Assembly: GCF_002027555.1 (NCBI RefSeq)
Contig: NZ_MXAP01000127.1
Span: 4,892-39,751, forward strand
DNA from: Moraxella equi
GTDB taxonomy: Bacteria; Pseudomonadota; Gammaproteobacteria; Pseudomonadales; Moraxellaceae
Reading direction: 5' to 3'
DNA: 34,860 nucleotides
In this document: one piece after another, positions 8,225-16,894 of the stretch
Layout: the number at the start of each line of letters is the position of its first letter
Position numbering within the stretch: the stretch's first letter is position 1
Notes under the pieces: model-generated
The model's input: the letters and a program-made list of their open reading frames with translations, nothing else
The model's database searches: none
What the model was told of the DNA's origin: nothing
Made by a program: the position numbers and the translations under genes

Positions 8225-11200
8225 TTACAACCGCAGGGCGGTTTTAAACTTTTCAGGGTCACGGCTCATCATTACCACTAAGTTTTCTTGCCCTTGTGAT
8301 GAACTTAGCGTATCCAAAATTCGGCTCGGGTCATCTACAAGGTAAAAATTTTGCTGATTGTTTAGACTGGTGGATTGGGCAATTTTTTCGCTGGGGCTAG
8401 ACAGCTTTGGTGCTTGGATGTTTGGAGCAAAGATTTGTGGCATACTTGCCCCCACCAATCCCCCACTTGAATAGCCCTGCAAGCCTTTAATGGCGTTCAT
8501 TCCATAGTGGTTAAATTGTGCCAAAAATTCTTTTGCCCCCACTTGGTTGGTCATCTCTTTTCGGATAACAAATTCATCTCTATGAACAATACCTGCTGGC
8601 TCGTATTTTCCGCCTTTGCCTGTGTAGCCACCTGTTGCATAGCCTTTACCGCCAAAAGCCGAGCCAAGCACCCCAGCCACCATTGCACCCCAGCCACCAC
8701 CACCTGCCTTACCTGCGGTTGAAATGGCATTAAAAATCATCTGTTTTAAAATCATTTGGGCGATTTCTCTAAAAAAGCTGGACGCAAATTCACGGAAAGC
8801 CTGTTCAGCCGACTTTGTGCCGTCTGCAAACGCAAAAAATGCGTCTGTTAGCCCATTGGTAATGCGGTCATTTAACTGTTCGGCGGTTGGTAAAAACTGC
8901 TGAAAACTGCTTTGAGCTTGGTTTAAGCCGTCAATAAATAGCCCTAATTTTTCCACCGAAAAGGCATCGCCTAGACTTTGGGCGAGTAGTTGGGCATAAG
9001 TCGCCATTGTTTGTAATTGGGGGTTTATTTCTGTATCAATCGCCTGTTTTTGGGTGTGAAATTCGTGGGCGGTCATGTTGGTGTTGTCATAGCGTTGTTG
9101 TAGAATATCAAGCTGTTGTTGTTTGCTTGCTTGCATTTTATCGAGCTCCGCCATTGCATTGTCGTATTCTGCCTTTAATTTTTCCTTATCAATAATCAAG
9201 CGGATTTTATGTTCAGCATCGGTCAACTCGGAGAGTTGCATAGGGTCAATGGCAAGCTCTTTTAAGGCGTTGATGTCGGCAAGCAAGTCATCGTATTTAT
9301 GCTCTATGTCATGCATGGTTTTTTCATGCTCACTGACTGTCGCCCCCAAAAAGTCTTGTTCAAGCTGTTTAACCGCTCCCAATGCTCGCCCCAAAATCTC
9401 TGGGCGACGGGTCAGCTTATCTTGGTACTCTTGCTCCGCCTTTTGCAAAAGCTCGGTTTCTTGGGCTGGCTCAAACCCTGCCGACTTAATGTCTGCCACC
9501 TGCTTTTCATAATCAGTTTTGAGTTTAATGGGTTCACTGGCATAGTAATATTCTAGCTCGGCTTGCTTTTCGGCTTCTTCTTTGGCTTTTCGCTCTTGCT
9601 CTTTGATGATGTCGTTTTGGGCTTGGATATAAGCAAGATTTTGGCGTGCATCATGCTCACGGTCTAATGCTTCATCACCCCCAAACCATGCCGACCACTT
9701 TGCGATTTTTGGGACATATTCACGCACTTCTTTGTTGCGAGCTTTACTACCCTTAACCTTACCTGTGCGAGCAAACTGAGACGCACCGCCACGCCCTGCA
9801 TTATAGGAACGAATGGCATCTTCCCAGTTACCGAACTGTTCATAAGATTTTGCCAAAAACTCAATGGCTTTTGCTCCTGATTTTTTCAAATCAAAACTGT
9901 CTTCTTTTGACATTTTCATGTCTGTGCGATAAGAACTGGTTGTCTGAAAGTAGCCCAATGCCCCCGTTGGGCTTTTAGCATACTGCAACCCCTTTGACTC
10001 TTGCATCATTAAACCTGCCAAAAGCTCTGCTGGCACACCATGTTTTCTTGCCAAGTCTGCCAAGCCAGAGTTGCCATAAATAAGCCCCTGCACACGCTTT
10101 AATGCAATAATCTCATCTTTTGTATAGTTGTATTTTTTCTCATTTTTAACTTTTGATGTACCGCTTGATGATGAGCCACTTGACCCACCCATGACTTTCT
10201 TTTGCATGGACGGGTCTTGGTGTAATAGCTTCATCACCAAACCATCTTCAAACATGACTTCGCTAACCCAGCCACCTTTTTTATCATACCATTTTTTAAC
10301 ATCTTTGACAGGGACGGTGGTGGTTACTTCCGTACCCTTCGCAATGGCAAAATCAAGCCCTTTATGAAATTTGGACGCACCTTCCACATTGATATTGCGA
10401 TGACCATAGCCTGATGTCATGCGATAATCGGTCAGCTTTTTGCCCCCTGCCCGAAAGCGGTCAAGGTCGGACTGGGTAGGCTTTTTGCCGTCCGCACGGC
10501 GAATGTCTAGGTGTGTCGCCCCAATGCCTGTATCGCCCACAATGCCCACTACTCGAGGGGCGGTAGATTTTTTGGCACTTGTGGTGCTGGGTTCATCTTT
10601 TTTGGTTAATTCGGCATGTTTGTTTTGGGCGGACAAATGTCTGTCAATCAAGGCAATGTCGTCTTTGGTTAAGTCCGACCCTTTGGCACTTCTTGCTTTG
10701 GCAATGGCACTCGCTCGTTCTGGCTCAAACCCGTGTTTTTGAATAAGAGCATTGGTTATTTCAAGCTCAAAAATATCTTTTTTGGTCTGCTCCATTAAAT
10801 CCTTATACTGCTTGGACAATTCACCAATCTTGGCGGTGGTTTTTTCGGCGGATCTGCCAACATTGTCAAGCCCACTAGACAGTCCGTTGGTGGCAGATGT
10901 AGCGGATAGGGTTTTGCCTTGATAGGCGGATAATACATCATTGGCATTGTCCAGCTCGTTTTTGGCAAGCTGGGTGGCGGTGGCTTGTTTATCAATTCTA
11001 CGCTTTAACTCATCGCTGACAAAGCCTAATTTGTTAAGCTCATTGGCGAGTTGTTCGGCAGACAGCGTGCCATTTTTATATGCTTGAACGAGAGCATATA
11101 TCTGGTCTTGTTGCTCAATGCTGGCACGATAAAACCCCTTACTGTCCAAAATAACCCCTTCTAGGGCATCGGCTTGTTTGTGGTATGCCTTTGTGAGTTC

Positions 11201-12553
11201 ATTGATTTTATCCAGTTGTTCGCCATATTTAACTCGTTTTTGGATTTCAGAAAGCTGACTGTATTCCGCTTTTAACTCAGCCACCGATTTTCTTTGGTCA
11301 TCAAGGCTTATTACCACATCGTCTGACGATTTTTTCATAAGCAGAAAGCCAGCGACAATGCTTGCCACCGCCACCCCAAGCCCAATCAAGCCACCGCTTG
11401 CCGTCAGCATTCGTGATGCCATTGTTAGGGCGTTTAGGCGTGTGGCGGTCAGTGCTGACACATCTGCCATACGAGCCAGAGCCATTTGATAACGAATGGC
11501 TTCGGCTTGCCCTGCGATAAACGCCACCGTAGTCGCCACCATTGATGCTGTCATTCGCCCTGCAAATACGCTTGCCACCACAATCCCTGCCTTAACAAGT
11601 GCATCAAGGTGCTGACTGACAAATTGCAAGGCAGGAATCAGATTAACCACAATGCGATTGCCCACGCCTTGCATTTCATTGCTAAACTCTGTAATGGCAG
11701 ATTTGGCTTTAAGGGCATCATTGACCGCTGTTTGACTTAAAATCGCCCCAGCTTGCCGTGCCTGTTCGCCATATCTTTTAAAGCCTTCGCCCCCTTCATT
11801 AAGCAAGGGCAAAAGTGCCGATGCCTCATCAGCGATACTCTCCATATAAAAAATCATCTCGTTTTCGGAAACATTGGCTTCTCGTAGGCTGTTTACGTAC
11901 AGTTGCAGAGCGTCCGCACCGCTGAGATGACGAAACTGCTCGGCAGTTACGCCAACCTGTGGGGCAATGGTTTCAAAAAAGTCTTGGAGTTCGCCACCGC
12001 CCGTTGTCAAAAAGTCGCCCACCTTATCTCTGGTGTCCTTAAAAATATCGGACAATTTGTCCATTTCTACACCGACCGTTTTTGCTCCTGCCACATAATA
12101 CTGGAATTGCTCAACATTCATGCCTGAAATGGTGGAGAGATTTTTAAGCTCCACCGCTTTTTCTACGGCATTCAGACTGGCAGTCAAAAGCCCACCTGAT
12201 AGCCCAATCAAGCTCATAAAATGGGGCGTGAGCGAGCGGAGCGACTGCTCCATTCGTTCGTTGATATTGACCGTATTTTGCGTAGCCCTTGCGGTGTCGC
12301 TCATCGCTTGTCCAAGTCGCTCGGTTTGGCGAATGCTACCACCCAAATCAAGGCTGTTACTGGCATTGTCCAACGCCTGTGCTTGTTGGTTGATGGCTTG
12401 TGTGGTTTGGTTGGTTGCTTGGGTGGATTGATTTTGGGCGGTGGTGGTTGTTTGTCCTGTGCCTGAGATTTGACTTTGCAAATTGTTTAACTGACTGACC
12501 GCTTGGGCGACATCAGCACGCACTCGTAGGGCTAATTCTAGGTTATTTGCCAT
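8225..12553 (-). CDS. Tape measure protein with M23-like and lytic transglycosylase domains
   Basis: A 1442-aa protein that sets tail length and passes into the cell envelope at infection. The N-terminal region is Gln/Thr/Asn-rich. Hydrophobic segments occur around residues 320-410. An M23 endopeptidase-like segment spans about 710-785 (GYGHR, then HKGLDFA), but the second motif reads LLHQD rather than HxH. A lytic transglycosylase (SLT) domain follows at about 835-950, with the catalytic Glu in MQESKG, then GALGYFQTT and YNAG. A long charged coiled-coil comes next, and a Gly-rich hydrophobic patch lies near 1290-1340. The start has GGAG upstream. The wall-degrading domains probably help DNA cross peptidoglycan. 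Confidence 0.9.
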   Translation of the reverse strand: MANNLELALRVRADVAQAVSQLNNLQSQISGTGQTTTTAQNQSTQATNQTTQAINQQAQALDNASNSLDLGGSIRQTERLGQAMSDTARATQNTVNINERMEQSLRSLTPHFMSLIGLSGGLLTASLNAVEKAVELKNLSTISGMNVEQFQYYVAGAKTVGVEMDKLSDIFKDTRDKVGDFLTTGGGELQDFFETIAPQVGVTAEQFRHLSGADALQLYVNSLREANVSENEMIFYMESIADEASALLPLLNEGGEGFKRYGEQARQAGAILSQTAVNDALKAKSAITEFSNEMQGVGNRIVVNLIPALQFVSQHLDALVKAGIVVASVFAGRMTASMVATTVAFIAGQAEAIRYQMALARMADVSALTATRLNALTMASRMLTASGGLIGLGVAVASIVAGFLLMKKSSDDVVISLDDQRKSVAELKAEYSQLSEIQKRVKYGEQLDKINELTKAYHKQADALEGVILDSKGFYRASIEQQDQIYALVQAYKNGTLSAEQLANELNKLGFVSDELKRRIDKQATATQLAKNELDNANDVLSAYQGKTLSATSATNGLSSGLDNVGRSAEKTTAKIGELSKQYKDLMEQTKKDIFELEITNALIQKHGFEPERASAIAKARSAKGSDLTKDDIALIDRHLSAQNKHAELTKKDEPSTTSAKKSTAPRVVGIVGDTGIGATHLDIRRADGKKPTQSDLDRFRAGGKKLTDYRMTSGYGHRNINVEGASKFHKGLDFAIAKGTEVTTTVPVKDVKKWYDKKGGWVSEVMFEDGLVMKLLHQDPSMQKKVMGGSSGSSSSGTSKVKNEKKYNYTKDEIIALKRVQGLIYGNSGLADLARKHGVPAELLAGLMMQESKGLQYAKSPTGALGYFQTTSSYRTDMKMSKEDSFDLKKSGAKAIEFLAKSYEQFGNWEDAIRSYNAGRGGASQFARTGKVKGSKARNKEVREYVPKIAKWSAWFGGDEALDREHDARQNLAYIQAQNDIIKEQERKAKEEAEKQAELEYYYASEPIKLKTDYEKQVADIKSAGFEPAQETELLQKAEQEYQDKLTRRPEILGRALGAVKQLEQDFLGATVSEHEKTMHDIEHKYDDLLADINALKELAIDPMQLSELTDAEHKIRLIIDKEKLKAEYDNAMAELDKMQASKQQQLDILQQRYDNTNMTAHEFHTQKQAIDTEINPQLQTMATYAQLLAQSLGDAFSVEKLGLFIDGLNQAQSSFQQFLPTAEQLNDRITNGLTDAFFAFADGTKSAEQAFREFASSFFREIAQMILKQMIFNAISTAGKAGGGGWGAMVAGVLGSAFGGKGYATGGYTGKGGKYEPAGIVHRDEFVIRKEMTNQVGAKEFLAQFNHYGMNAIKGLQGYSSGGLVGASMPQIFAPNIQAPKLSSPSEKIAQSTSLNNQQNFYLVDDPSRILDTLSSSQGQENLVVMMSRDPEKFKTALRL

Positions 12554-12580
12554 CAGATGCTCCTGTAAAAGGTTTTCTTA

Positions 12581-12603
12581 CAAAAAATAGGGCTAAAAAG
12601 CCC
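12581..12603 (-). terminator. Weak terminator before the tape measure gene
   Basis: On the minus strand GGGCT-TTT-AGCCC is followed by a T-rich run. It overlaps the stop of the preceding small gene. The stem is only 5 bp, so it may only attenuate, or may protect upstream mRNA. Confidence 0.4.
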
Positions 12604-12799
12604 CATTTCTCAATTCTTTTAGATACTGCGTGGTTTCTTTGCCACCATTAAAGCCCAAATTCACCGCTTCAATGGTGTCGGCTTTTTGGGCGTGTTGGCT
12701 CTTGACAATGGTGTGGTAAAACAGCTCAATTTGCCGTTCGGTATAGCCCCCAATCGCCCCAAAATTATGTCCATTGGCGACAAGGGTTTGAACAATCAC
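12593..12799 (-). CDS. Tail assembly chaperone, T-like part
   Basis: A 68-aa frame starting with GTG that overlaps the previous stop (GTGA). It is open further upstream in the same frame and reaches a slippery A AAA AAT at 12826-12832. A -1 shift would fuse it to the preceding protein, giving about 228 aa. This is the arrangement of lambda G/GT: two overlapping frames just before the tape measure gene. The product would be the minor chaperone form that binds the tape measure during tail assembly. It may also be translated alone from the GTG. Confidence 0.65.
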   Translation of the reverse strand: MIVQTLVANGHNFGAIGGYTERQIELFYHTIVKSQHAQKADTIEAVNLGFNGGKETTQYLKELRNGAF

Positions 12800-13278
12800 G
12801 CCCCAGCCGACTGGCTTTTGGTTTGATTTTTTCGCACCGCTCGCACCACGCTTTTCATAAAAAAATGCTTATTGACCTGCCACCAGCCAAGCATTAGGCT
12901 TTCCATTTCGGTTAGGGTCAAACTGTCCAAAAAGTCGGCAGGTTCGTCAAGGCTTGCCAATAATAAGCCCTTTAAATCGGCAAATTCATCTTCAAAAAAT
13001 GCCAAAACATCGTCCACCAATACATCATCGCTTGCGGTCATAAGGGCGGTAAATTTGGCAATAAATGGGGCGTAAGTTTGGCGTAAAGCAAGCCATTCTA
13101 CAAAGGCGTATTCTTTGAGTTTGACGGTTTTGCCACCAATCAGTAGGGACTGGTTAGGGAATAAAATTGATAAATCTTGTGCATAATCAGGCTCATTTTG
13201 GGTCTGCTTGGCTTGTGCCTGTTCTTGTTCTTGGCGTTCTAATTGTGCCAATTCATCATCAGTTAGGGTTTTTGCCAT
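12796..13278 (-). CDS. Tail assembly chaperone, G-like
   Basis: A 160-aa acidic protein between the tail tube and the tape measure. It begins with a Gln/Glu-rich helix (residues 6-30) and has a conserved-looking core around KTVKLKEYAFVEWLALR. The last residues are basic. Position, size and the overlapping downstream frame make it the equivalent of lambda gpG, a chaperone that keeps the tape measure extended during tail polymerisation and is absent from the finished virion. The slippery site lies near codon 150. A 22-bp hairpin sequence also found in the early region sits in its leader (13300-13321). Confidence 0.7.
   Translation of the reverse strand: MAKTLTDDELAQLERQEQEQAQAKQTQNEPDYAQDLSILFPNQSLLIGGKTVKLKEYAFVEWLALRQTYAPFIAKFTALMTASDDVLVDDVLAFFEDEFADLKGLLLASLDEPADFLDSLTLTEMESLMLGWWQVNKHFFMKSVVRAVRKNQTKSQSAGA
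12826..12832 (-). other. Probable -1 frameshift site (A AAA AAT)
   Basis: In the chaperone frame the codons read CGA AAA AAT, giving a slippery heptamer. After a -1 slip the next codons are TCA, AAC, CAA, AAG and so on. The frame runs without a stop through the GTG at 12799 to the stop at 12593. Confidence 0.55.
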
Positions 13279-13299
13279 TTTACTACTCTTTTTTGGGGT

Positions 13300-13321
13300 A
13301 AATGTCCCAAAATGGGACTTT
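13300..13321 (-). repeat. 22-bp hairpin sequence, copy 1 (chaperone leader)
   Basis: Read with the gene, the sequence is AAA, then GTCCCA-TTT-TGGGAC, then ATTT. It is identical over 22 bp to 28103-28124, in the same orientation relative to the following gene. As RNA it forms a stem of GUCCCA/UGGGAC, extended by AAA/UUU across a bulged A. It lies 21 bp before the chaperone ATG. Confidence 0.7.
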
Positions 13322-13390
13322 TTTGGTTATTCTAATGGGGGAAAAATCCAAAAACGACAAATTGTCGGATTTGACTTTTTAAGTGAAACT

Positions 13391-13420
13391 GCCAAAAGCG
13401 AACTCAAATTCGCTTTTGGC
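13391..13420 (-). other. Stem-loop after the tail tube gene
   Basis: GCCAAAAGCGAA (13391-13402) pairs perfectly with TTCGCTTTTGGC (13409-13420), a 12-bp stem with a 6-nt loop. No T run follows on either strand. It lies 9 bp after the tail tube stop and may stabilise the tail tube mRNA or reduce downstream transcription. Confidence 0.5.
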
Positions 13421-13429
13421 GTTGGGCTA

Positions 13430-14182
13430 TCAATCCAACAGTTCAATCTTGCCGTAACCGCCAAGCTCGGGGTCAAGCTGATAGACGGTATCTAGCAAAC
13501 ATTTGCCCTGCAAGGTAATTTCGCCCAGACTTTCGTCAATCAAGCCAAGATTTGCCAATGGTTGAAACTCTACTTTGTACAGATGTAGCCTTTCACGACT
13601 GTTATCTACTGTATTGATTGAGTCCATAAACAGATAAACAGGCTTAGGCTTTTGGGTTAGTACGGCAAGTTTTTGGCTACCACCGTAGTTATAGTTGGCT
13701 TTTAGGGGCTGTTGGAACGATGCCAAATCCAAGATTTCAATCACACCGCCCTTGTCCGAGCGAATGCGATAATGGGTGTTTTCGGTCAAAGTTTGACCAC
13801 CATTATCACTGATAACAAGAGCAGAAATACCGCCTTTATCTAGGATAATGGTGCGACCTGCTTTGGTTTCTGGGAACACTTCGTCCGTTACCGAACCACC
13901 CACCACCGTGCTGGTTTTGCCGTGTAGTCCAAGTGCCAAATTTTCGGCATCGGCATAGCGGATATTCATCTCAATGGAGATTTCAAGCCCTGTTCGCACC
14001 ACCACCGAAGTAGCTCGCTGACCTGTGTAGTTTTCTTTACGGACTTCTTGCTCTTCGTTGATAGACAAGGACACCGTGCCAGTATCGCCAATCCATCTGG
14101 CATCGCCACGCTTGCCATCTCCGAGTGTTTCGGCAAGGTAAATCGCCCCTTGTCGGCTAAAATCTTTACGAACGGTCGTCAT
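13430..14182 (-). CDS. Major tail tube protein
   Basis: A 250-aa protein that should polymerise into the tail tube. It sits directly upstream of the chaperone pair and the tape measure, the standard place for the major tail protein of a siphophage. The sequence is beta-rich, with evenly spaced charged residues and no enzyme motif; a typical segment is GQRATSVVVRTGLEISIEMN. The length fits tail tube proteins of B3-like phages. An unusually stable stem-loop follows the gene and a 151-bp gap precedes the next one, consistent with high expression. Assigned from position and general character. Confidence 0.7.
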   Translation of the reverse strand: MTTVRKDFSRQGAIYLAETLGDGKRGDARWIGDTGTVSLSINEEQEVRKENYTGQRATSVVVRTGLEISIEMNIRYADAENLALGLHGKTSTVVGGSVTDEVFPETKAGRTIILDKGGISALVISDNGGQTLTENTHYRIRSDKGGVIEILDLASFQQPLKANYNYGGSQKLAVLTQKPKPVYLFMDSINTVDNSRERLHLYKVEFQPLANLGLIDESLGEITLQGKCLLDTVYQLDPELGGYGKIELLD

Positions 14183-14192
14183 TTAATAGCTC

Positions 14193-14420
14193 CTATTGAT
14201 TATTTGTATCAGGTTTGGCTTTGGGTTTGGCAGGTTCGGCTTTTTCATCTGCCTTTTCAGGCTTGGCAAGTTCGGCAACACCATTTTTAATCAGCCAATC
14301 GGCAGTTGTCTGTGATACGGTTAAGGTATCATTGGCTTGATAAGACTGCCCTGCGTGGGTATGGGGTTTTAAAAGGGTAACTGAGATTTCAGTTACTGCG
14401 GTTTGGTTTTGGTTTGGCAT
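14193..14420 (-). CDS. Small Mu-like head-tail region protein (FluMu N-terminal-like)
   Basis: A 75-aa protein whose first half (VTLLKPHTHAGQSYQANDTL, then a helix ending WLIKNGVAE) resembles the short N-terminal domain of FluMu proteins of the HI1506 type. Those describe a hydrophobic ligand-like fold followed by a disordered tail. The C-terminal third is a Lys/Pro/Ala/Glu low-complexity stretch, probably unstructured. It lies between the gp37-like gene and the tail tube gene, in line with Mu-like order. Role unknown, probably a connector or tail accessory protein. Confidence 0.6.
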   Translation of the reverse strand: MPNQNQTAVTEISVTLLKPHTHAGQSYQANDTLTVSQTTADWLIKNGVAELAKPEKADEKAEPAKPKAKPDTNNQ

Positions 14421-14467
14421 TGTTTACTCCAAATATTAAGTTAAAATGATTTTAAATTAAGAAAAAA

Positions 14468-14902
14468 TTAAATTTCCCAAAGTTCAACGGCTGTTTTTAT
14501 GCCGTATTGCCAAATGCCCTGTGTTTCGCTGATAAAACTTTCTGCCACAAAATACACTTGGGTTAGGCAGTCAGTAGGACGAAACTTTTTAAGGCTATTT
14601 CTAATATCATCAAGGCGTGCGGTGGTGCTTGTTGCTCCCCTAAGCGACCGAATGACAAGGGTTAATTGAATGTTAATCCGCCGTCTTTGGGGGCGGTCAA
14701 GCAGTGGAGCGTTGGGATAATTCCCACCAGACAACTCAGGTTCAATAAATTCACTCCCAATATACTGCACCAAGATTTCCCCCAAAGGGTGTTTTAGGGC
14801 GTATTGGCTTGGACTATCAGGCATTTCATTGATTGCTAAATCACTGATATGCTCTTTTAGCCTGTTGATATAATCGTCAATGATGGCTTGGGTTTTGGAC
14901 AT
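14468..14902 (-). CDS. DUF1834 / Mu gp37-like protein
   Basis: About 144 aa from the ATG at 14902 (MSKTQAIIDDYINRL). A longer frame to 14941 exists, but AGGA lies before 14902. The protein carries a helical N-terminus, a beta-strand run with RRRINIQLTLVIRSLRG, and a C-terminal WQYGIKTAVELW strand. These fit the DUF1834 family next to DUF1320 in FluMu-like prophages. Such proteins are thought to act at the head-tail junction, perhaps as a tail terminator. The assignment fits both sequence and gene order. Confidence 0.7.
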   Translation of the reverse strand: MSKTQAIIDDYINRLKEHISDLAINEMPDSPSQYALKHPLGEILVQYIGSEFIEPELSGGNYPNAPLLDRPQRRRINIQLTLVIRSLRGATSTTARLDDIRNSLKKFRPTDCLTQVYFVAESFISETQGIWQYGIKTAVELWEI

Positions 14903-14965
14903 CTTGAAAAATCCTAAAAAGTATGATAGAATGAACTGCAATTTATTCTATCTTGGCACAAGCCA

Positions 14966-15382
14966 TTATGATAAATCAAACCTGCGCTTTGGTACTTTGA
15001 CCAGCCACACTTGGTTTGGTTGGGGTTTTTGTGTGCTTTGAATACCGAGACTTAAATCTCCTTTTTGTAACTTTTCTAAGTCATCGTTGGCGGTCTTATA
15101 AGCCAACACCACCGCACTGGGCAAATCGCCCCCATCAGGACGGCGTAAATACAAAGCATACCGCACCAAATCCAACGCAATCCCTTCCAATAAATCCGAC
15201 TTTTGTGCCAACGGTAAAGGGTATCGCCCACGCAAATGAGCATTGATACGCTCTCCTGCGTTGGCAATCGCCTTTTTGATGATGTCATTATTGACGGTTT
15301 GCTTGGTTGGGTCGTCTTGGGTTAGGGCAACGAGCGTATCGCTTGGGATTAAGCCCTTAACCTGTGCTACGGTGCAGTACAT
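14966..15382 (-). CDS. DUF1320 / Mu gp36-like head-tail connector
   Basis: A 138-aa protein starting MYCTVAQVKGLIP, the usual opening of DUF1320 proteins. The helical core INAHLRGRYPLPLAQ and later ALYLRRPDGGDLP also match that family. These helical proteins join the portal to the tail. GGGG lies before the ATG. The gene follows the major capsid gene by 20 bp and precedes the gp37-like gene, as in Mu and FluMu. I am confident of the family; connector function is established for related proteins and inferred here. Confidence 0.8.
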   Translation of the reverse strand: MYCTVAQVKGLIPSDTLVALTQDDPTKQTVNNDIIKKAIANAGERINAHLRGRYPLPLAQKSDLLEGIALDLVRYALYLRRPDGGDLPSAVVLAYKTANDDLEKLQKGDLSLGIQSTQKPQPNQVWLVKVPKRRFDLS

Positions 15383-15402
15383 TTTTATCCCCTTTTTTGC
15401 CC

Positions 15403-16404
15403 TTATGCCGTCAGCTCAATCAACGCATCAGGCTGTGTACATAGCGATAACGGATTAGACTGGGCTTCAATGTCATAGCCTTTGCCCATATTGCGTGGCT
15501 CAATCTTGGCATACATTTCTTTGCCCAGCGTGCCAACGGTTTCGTTATAGTTGGCAGGGGCGTACACCGTTTTGAACAGTCCGTCCACAATCGGCACAAG
15601 TCTTCCTATGCCTTCTTTGATATAGCGGATAAGTTTGCCATTTGTCCCCATGACTTCCACTTCGTATTCAATGAATTTAACTCCACCAAACTCAAAGCCG
15701 TCTCGTTTATCGCCCCCCAATTTGTCCGATGCTTCAGCATAATTGGCATAGGCTTTTTGCACATTGGGGTGGGCGGTTAATTTGTCAAACATATCGGCAG
15801 AGCAGTAGCATTTCCAATCTTTAACTATCGCACCGCCCAATTTCTTTTGAGCTTGGCGTTTGGCTTTGATGATGTTGCCCCGCACATCGGCATTGGGGTC
15901 ATCAAGCCCAAGCGATTGGGTTAGTTGTTTAACGCCAAATTCTTTGTACAAGTCATAAATGACGGTTGTGCCGTCTGCATCGTAAATCACCCCATTAATC
16001 GCCCCAATGCGGTGATATTCTTGGGTGGCGATGATGTCATCTTTGAGCTCTTGTAGTTTATTGTTGATGACTTTGGATTGCTCATCACTTTCAGAGCTTT
16101 CGCCAAAGCCTGCTACGGTCAAATCATCAGGTGCAAGCTGAGTGGCTCTTGGCAAATGGGGAATTTCAAAGACACGGCGAACTCGCTTACCGTGTGTCTT
16201 TTTGGCAGGTTCGCCATTTCTTGAAGTATTTTCTACCAGCACCAATTTGCCATTTTGATTTTCTACCACGACAAATAAATGCTTGGTAGATTCCACTTTA
16301 AACAGTTTGCTATCGCCCAAAACAGTGGGCGGTGCTGGCAGGGTGTTGATTGCCTTTGTTAGTTCGGCAAGGGTAAATAGGTCTGATAAATTCATTGTCG
16401 TCAT
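15403..16404 (-). CDS. Major capsid protein (lambda E-like)
   Basis: A 333-aa protein that should form the icosahedral shell. It has the features of phage major capsid protein E (HK97 fold): an N-terminal helix with FTLAELTKAINTLP, a segment on RRVFEIPHLPRATQLAPDDL, a long spine helix near AINGVIYDADGTTVIYDL, and a C-terminal region with RYIKEGIGRLVPIVDGLFKT. It is preceded by a gpD-like decoration gene and the protease gene, so the shell belongs to the lambda-like type found in B3-like Mu relatives, not the Mu T type. Confidence 0.85.
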   Translation of the reverse strand: MTTMNLSDLFTLAELTKAINTLPAPPTVLGDSKLFKVESTKHLFVVVENQNGKLVLVENTSRNGEPAKKTHGKRVRRVFEIPHLPRATQLAPDDLTVAGFGESSESDEQSKVINNKLQELKDDIIATQEYHRIGAINGVIYDADGTTVIYDLYKEFGVKQLTQSLGLDDPNADVRGNIIKAKRQAQKKLGGAIVKDWKCYCSADMFDKLTAHPNVQKAYANYAEASDKLGGDKRDGFEFGGVKFIEYEVEVMGTNGKLIRYIKEGIGRLVPIVDGLFKTVYAPANYNETVGTLGKEMYAKIEPRNMGKGYDIEAQSNPLSLCTQPDALIELTA

Positions 16405-16436
16405 ACGATTATCCTATGTTAAGTAAAAGTTAAAAA

Positions 16437-16883
16437 TCAGTCGCCAATCGCCCCAGAACCTTCGCCTGTTACGACATTGGAACGGTCAATTTCGGGCAAT
16501 GATATGGTAGCGATTGGTAAAATCTCGCCTTGTGTCATGATGCCCATTGTGTTGAGCGTGGAGAGAGCTTGTTTTTTCTCGTCATCGGACACATCATTAG
16601 GGAAAATCAGATTTTCGGTGGCAACCACCGCCCCACGCACAATGGCAAGACTGGTTTTGACATCATCAGATGACTCTACCTTCTCCGCCAAAATACCTGC
16701 CACTCGTGTATAATCGGACGGTTCGGCAGTTAGGTAGTCTTGTCCGTCCACATAGTACAGCACCGTGCCAATCGCAAGGGCGGTGTCGGTTTTGACTTTG
16801 ATAGTTTGGGTTGTCCAGCCCCGAGCGACTTCGGTCAAAAGCACATCAGATAGGTACATCGGTTCTTGATAAGTTGCCATCAT
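16437..16883 (-). CDS. Head decoration protein (lambda gpD-like)
   Basis: A 148-aa protein resembling lambda gpD, the trimeric protein that caps the expanded capsid. It opens with YQEPMYLSDVLLTEVARGWT and continues with beta-rich segments including the family-typical pattern LTAEPSDYTRVAGILAEKV. It lies between the protease and major capsid genes, the usual order. Length is a little above lambda gpD (110 aa) but normal for family members in Mu-like prophages. The C-terminal Gly/Ser tail is short and probably disordered. Confidence 0.82.
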   Translation of the reverse strand: MMATYQEPMYLSDVLLTEVARGWTTQTIKVKTDTALAIGTVLYYVDGQDYLTAEPSDYTRVAGILAEKVESSDDVKTSLAIVRGAVVATENLIFPNDVSDDEKKQALSTLNTMGIMTQGEILPIATISLPEIDRSNVVTGEGSGAIGD

Positions 16884-16894
16884 TTTCTCCTAGA

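Noticed and set aside
10128..10367. Long opposite-strand frames inside the tape measure and other late genes
   Set aside because: They follow the codon pattern of the real gene, lack ribosome-binding sites and have no plausible product.
13391..13420. 12-bp stem-loop as an intrinsic terminator
   Set aside because: No T run on either strand; kept only as a stem-loop.
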